A stretch of DNA of 9,094 nucleotides, from assembly GCA_964560565.1 (NCBI GenBank), contig CAZLMF010000060.1, positions 1 to 9,094 of the forward strand, written 5' to 3'. The notes under the pieces are model-generated. The model was given only the letters and a program-made list of their open reading frames with translations, ran no database searches and had not been told where the DNA came from. Positions within the stretch are counted from its first letter, which is position 1, and every line of letters starts with the position of its first letter. Positions 6,099 to 9,094 of this stretch are shown piece after piece. The stretch comes from CAZLMF01 sp964560565 (GTDB lineage: Bacteria; Bacillota; Clostridia; Oscillospirales; Ruminococcaceae). Both the position numbers and the translations under genes were made by a program.

Positions 6099-7082
6099 AT
6101 GGCTTTTGATGCTGCTGATATGCCATCGTATGTGAAGGACTTTTTGTTTTATCAAGAAATCGTTAAAGGCAGATCTCCACGTACAGTTGAGGCTTACTAC
6201 ATAGACCTAAGAACCTTTCTTAGGTTTCTGAAATCCAAAAACAACTTAGTCGCTAAGTCTACCGAGTTTGGAGAAATTCAGATTACTGATACACCTATTG
6301 AGCTTATTCAAAAAGTTACTCTTACAGATGTTCACGAATTCTTACATTTTCTAAATCGTGAACGCGGTAATAGCGCAAAAACCAGAGCTCGGAAAGCTAC
6401 TGTGTTAAGGGTTTTCTTCAAGTATTTGAATACTAAAACTACTCTATTGCCTGAAAATCCCATTACAGAATTGGAACTCCCCTCTCAAAAAAAATCTCTT
6501 CCAAAATTTCTCACACTTGAACAATCTATAGAGCTACTTAACACCGTCGAAAGCTCCACTCCTGAGCGTGATTACTGTATTTTAACCTTTTTCCTTAATT
6601 GTGGTATGCGCTTAAGCGAGCTAGTCGGGATAAATCTAAATGATATTAGCGGCAACACACTTCGGGTGCTTGGCAAAGGCAATAAGGAGAGGATTATTTA
6701 CCTCAACGATGCTTGCCTTGCTGCTTTTAACGCATGCAAAGATAAACGCCCCGACATAAGGAGCACTACTGCTTTATTTGTAAGCCGTAATGGTAATCGC
6801 ATTAGCAGGCGCAGAGTACAGGAAATTGTTGAACTTGCGCTTAAGCGTGCAGGGCTTGAGAATGCAGGCCTTTCCGCCCATAAACTACGGCATACTGCCG
6901 CAACGCTCATGTATCAGCATGGTGGGGTTGATATTCGTGTGTTAAAAGAAATCTTAGGGCATGAAAACCTTGCTACAACCGAAATATATACCCATGTATC
7001 CAGTCAGCAAATTGAAAGCGCTGTTTCAAAATCGCCCCTTTCAAAAATAACTCAGAAAAAACGTAAAAAAGAAAAAGAATAA
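6099..7082 (+). CDS. xerC: XerC/XerD-type tyrosine recombinase
   Basis: Site-specific tyrosine recombinase, probably for resolving chromosome dimers at dif. The 327 residues compare with about 300 for typical XerC/D. The N-terminal SAM-like DNA-binding domain covers about 8-125. The catalytic set is complete: Arg171 (NCGMRLSEL), Lys193 (LGKGNK), His261 and Arg264 (AHKLRHT), His288 (LGHENL) and the nucleophile Tyr297 (EIYTH). The extra length comes from about 20 residues inserted in the N-terminal domain (around 48-72, KNNLVAKSTEFGEI onward) and a Lys-rich tail. I recall this insert from a common clostridial XerC group, so it is not a phage integrase sign. A TAA stands immediately before the ATG at 6099, so no longer start exists; GGGTG 6 nt upstream is a weak ribosome binding site. 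No integrated element or att site is visible. XerC and XerD cannot be told apart here, so the symbol is provisional. Confidence 0.9.
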   Translation: MAFDAADMPSYVKDFLFYQEIVKGRSPRTVEAYYIDLRTFLRFLKSKNNLVAKSTEFGEIQITDTPIELIQKVTLTDVHEFLHFLNRERGNSAKTRARKATVLRVFFKYLNTKTTLLPENPITELELPSQKKSLPKFLTLEQSIELLNTVESSTPERDYCILTFFLNCGMRLSELVGINLNDISGNTLRVLGKGNKERIIYLNDACLAAFNACKDKRPDIRSTTALFVSRNGNRISRRRVQEIVELALKRAGLENAGLSAHKLRHTAATLMYQHGGVDIRVLKEILGHENLATTEIYTHVSSQQIESAVSKSPLSKITQKKRKKEKE

Positions 7083-7087
7083 TATTA

Positions 7088-7126
7088 AAACCACCAGCCA
7101 AAGCAGATTTGCTTAACTGGTGGTTT
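7088..7126. terminator. Bidirectional intrinsic terminator between convergent genes
   Basis: AAACCACCAG at 7088-7097 pairs exactly with CTGGTGGTTT at 7117-7126. An inner helix AAGCA/TGCTT can form around GATT. On the plus strand the stem is followed by a T-rich but broken tract (TTTATTGTTGTTTATCTTT), which would end the xerC transcript. On the minus strand it is followed by TTTTAATATTATTCTTTTTC, which would end the mltG-trhP transcript. Its place between two convergent stop codons, 52 nt apart, supports the call. Confidence 0.85.
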
Positions 7127-7134
7127 ATTGTTGT

Positions 7135-8367
7135 TTATCTTTCAGCCCTTATGATTGATTGGGGAGGAAATTCAATCTCAGACGGTATTTTAAGCTTCAT
7201 CATCGGATGCGGTGCACTTTCAATGCTTTCACCGTCAGTATTATAAAGCTTGGTAATAGTCATTTCCTTTGGTTGTTTTCTTGGCGAGAGTATTTCCACC
7301 TTATCTCCTAAGCTAAATTTATTGCGCTGTGTTGCGTAAATATAGCCATCCTTGCATTCATCTACAATTGCAACAACATCATAGTTGCGAATGTAACCTG
7401 AACTTTCGTAATATTGCCCCTCCTTAGGATGACCAAAGAAAAAGCCTGTGCAATACTCCCTATGGCTTACCTTGCGCACTTCGTCATTAAGCCAGTCAGG
7501 TAAAACAAAGTTATTTGGGTTTTTATTATATTCATCAAGTGCCATGCGGTAAGCATTTGTAACAACCGAAACATAGTAGGATGACTTAGCACGCCCTTCA
7601 ATCTTTAAGCTTGTCACACCTGCCTCAATCATCTTATCAATGTAAGGCAGCATACACAAATCCTTTGCATTAAGGATATATGAGCCTTTTTCATCCTCGT
7701 ATACCGGATAAAACTCATTCGGTCGTTTCTCCTCAACTAAATGAAACCCCCAGCGACAAGGTTGCGCACATTCACCGCGATTAGCATCTCGGCTGACAAT
7801 ATAGCTTGAGAACATACACCTGCCCGAGAAGGACATGCACATAGCACCATGCACGAAAACTTCAATGTCAAGTTCGGGCTGAGTTTTATCTCTGATTCGT
7901 GCTATTTCATCTAAAGAAAGCTCTCGTGCAAGGATTATGCGCTTAGCTCCCATTTCATAGAATTCACGTGCCGTTGCGTAGTTTACAATTCCTGCTTGTG
8001 TTGAAATGTGCACTTCAAGCTCGGGTGCTGCCCTGCGAATCATTGCAAGAATACCAATATCAGATGCTATCGCAGCATCAATTCCGCATTTAGCGGCGGC
8101 TTTGATATATTCGGGGAAGTCATCTATTTCATCATTTCTAGGCAATGTATTACAGGTAAGATAAACTCGCACTCCCCTACTGTGCGCAAGGGCAACTGCG
8201 CGAGTTAACTCCTCCATATCAAATCCTTGAACTGATGCCCTCATGGAAAAGCCTTTACCGCCAAGATATACAGCGTCAGCACCATATTCAATTGCTGCAA
8301 CAAGTCTTTCAAAATCACCTGCCGGAGCCAAAAGCTCTGGCGTGTTATGGTTAATCGTAGTTATCAT
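7135..8367 (-). CDS. trhP: U32 family protein, TrhP-type tRNA uridine hydroxylase
   Basis: Peptidase U32 family member, most like TrhP (YrrO/YegQ), which installs 5-hydroxyuridine at wobble position 34 of some tRNAs using prephenate. The older protease annotation is doubtful. The 410-residue length fits. The start motif PELLAPAGDFERLVAAIEYG (10-29) and GADAVYLGG belong to the TIM-barrel-like N-terminal domain. The signature FVHGAMCMSFSGRC lies at 171-184 and then C200AQPC204, giving four conserved cysteines (177, 184, 200, 204) that may hold an iron-sulfur cluster. SLKIEGR at 253-259 is also family-typical. A small beta-rich C-terminal domain covers about 330-410. The gene is 18 nt downstream of mltG; Bacillus has yrrL (mltG) near yrrN-yrrO, so the link is conserved. 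The only purine-rich site, GAAAGG, lies 1 nt before the ATG, so coupling to mltG is likely. Other U32 subfamilies (RlhA-like) remain possible. Confidence 0.85.
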   Translation of the reverse strand: MITTINHNTPELLAPAGDFERLVAAIEYGADAVYLGGKGFSMRASVQGFDMEELTRAVALAHSRGVRVYLTCNTLPRNDEIDDFPEYIKAAAKCGIDAAIASDIGILAMIRRAAPELEVHISTQAGIVNYATAREFYEMGAKRIILARELSLDEIARIRDKTQPELDIEVFVHGAMCMSFSGRCMFSSYIVSRDANRGECAQPCRWGFHLVEEKRPNEFYPVYEDEKGSYILNAKDLCMLPYIDKMIEAGVTSLKIEGRAKSSYYVSVVTNAYRMALDEYNKNPNNFVLPDWLNDEVRKVSHREYCTGFFFGHPKEGQYYESSGYIRNYDVVAIVDECKDGYIYATQRNKFSLGDKVEILSPRKQPKEMTITKLYNTDGESIESAPHPMMKLKIPSEIEFPPQSIIRAER

Positions 8368-8385
8368 GCCTTTCGGTAAAATTAA

Positions 8386-9094
8386 TTATAGAAGCCCTGC
8401 AGTTCGCAGGTTTTGCTCATGCTCAGCTAAAGTGACTGCATAATAAACTTCTCGGGTGTTTACATTTGCACAGAAGAAGTAGTATGGCGAATCCTCAGGA
8501 TAAAGCACTGCATTAATTGCGTCAAGTCCGGGGTTGTTTATTGCTCCGGGAGGTAAACCAGCCCCAGAATAAGTATCATAAGCAGTAAACATATCCTCGT
8601 ATAAACCATAGTCAGACTTAGCAATTGTAGGTTTGATTATAGTGTTTACATACTTTGTAGTAGGATCTGATTGCAGTTTTGGAAATACATCACTATTATT
8701 AAGTCTATTGTAGAAAACTGAGGCGATTAGCTTCATATCATCGATATTTCCAGCTTCAGATTGCACAATAGATGCAAGGGTCATAACCTCATTAAGTGAC
8801 ATGTCAAGTTCATCCATGCGAGCATACATATCTTCCGTAATAACCTCATCAAACTTAGCAAAGAACTTGCTTACAACATTCTCAGGCAGCTCATCAATAT
8901 AAAAATCATATGTTGCCGGGAATAAGTAGCCCTCTTTTGCGTAAAACTTCAAGCTATCAACAGGCACCTGCTTTTCAAAGAAATAATCAAACTTAGCAGC
9001 ATTTGCATAGCGGATAAAATCCTCAGCTTTGCAAACTTGATACTGTTCAAGAGTTATGGAAATTTGTTTTAGTGTGTACCCCTCAGGGATAGGA
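8386..9094 (-). CDS. mltG: Endolytic murein transglycosylase MltG, 5' end outside the window
   Basis: YceG/MltG family membrane-anchored lytic transglycosylase that cleaves nascent peptidoglycan strands and so limits glycan length, acting on the outer face of the membrane. The frame stays open to the window edge, so the GTG at 8967 is internal; the next upstream residues PIPEGYTLKQI match the MltG LysM-like region. About 235 C-terminal residues are visible; the cytoplasmic tail and transmembrane helix lie outside. Visible hallmarks are GYLFPATYDF, the catalytic-glutamate motif LASIVQSEAG, VFYNRLNN, LQSDPTTKY, GLPPGAINNPGLDAI and the end YYFFCANVNTREVYYAVTLAEHEQNL. The catalytic motif has Gln-Ser-Glu where E. 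coli has Glu-Lys-Glu, a variant I recall as common in Gram-positives. Transcription runs into trhP, 18 nt downstream. Confidence 0.95.
   Translation of the reverse strand, partial: PIPEGYTLKQISITLEQYQVCKAEDFIRYANAAKFDYFFEKQVPVDSLKFYAKEGYLFPATYDFYIDELPENVVSKFFAKFDEVITEDMYARMDELDMSLNEVMTLASIVQSEAGNIDDMKLIASVFYNRLNNSDVFPKLQSDPTTKYVNTIIKPTIAKSDYGLYEDMFTAYDTYSGAGLPPGAINNPGLDAINAVLYPEDSPYYFFCANVNTREVYYAVTLAEHEQNLRTAGLL

Noticed and set aside
6099..7082. Xer-type recombinase as a sign of a prophage or integrative element
   Set aside because: Length, motifs and housekeeping neighbours fit a chromosomal Xer protein, and there are no att repeats, tRNA or phage genes nearby.
8008..8443. Plus-strand open frames opposite trhP and mltG
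   Set aside because: They overlap fully conserved parts of the minus-strand genes and show no independent coding features.

Overview
The window carries nine protein-coding genes and looks like an ordinary chromosomal segment of a low-GC Gram-positive bacterium of the class Clostridia. The evidence is the Firmicutes-type order phoH-ybeY-dgkA-era-yqzL-recO, the AT-rich code, the strong AAGGAGG-type ribosome binding sites, MutS2 with a C-terminal Smr domain, and a XerC variant with an N-terminal insert that I associate with Oscillospirales/Lachnospirales-like Clostridia. A run of exactly 100 N (1421-1520) points to a scaffolded draft or metagenome-assembled genome. I see no rRNA, tRNA, CRISPR, insertion sequence or prophage.

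Layout. Bases 1-3575 form a tightly packed plus-strand run. It holds phoH (5' end outside the window), ybeY, a DgkA-type lipid kinase broken by the N gap, era, a small YqzL-like protein and recO. Most junctions overlap: 8 nt at phoH/ybeY, 11 nt at ybeY/dgkA, 4 nt at dgkA/era and an unusual 83 nt at yqzL/recO. The mutS2 gene (3588-5963) follows recO after 12 nt. A 135-nt spacer with a perfect 14-bp hairpin then precedes a XerC/XerD-type tyrosine recombinase (6099-7082). On the minus strand, converging on it, are mltG (5' end outside the window) and a U32 family protein of the TrhP type. A hairpin that can serve both directions separates the convergent genes.

How the genes fit together. YbeY and Era both act around the 3' end of 16S rRNA during small-subunit maturation, and PhoH is a frequent YbeY partner. 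RecO and MutS2 belong to recombination and repair, and MutS2 is also linked to rescue of collided ribosomes. XerC-type recombinases resolve chromosome dimers. DgkA recycles undecaprenol and MltG trims nascent glycan strands, both in the cell envelope. TrhP hydroxylates the wobble uridine of some tRNAs.

I found no convincing undescribed system. The points most worth checking are the long out-of-frame yqzL/recO overlap, the placeholder gap in dgkA with its unusual membrane tail, the absence of pgpH and cdd from their usual places, and the U-tract-less hairpin after mutS2.
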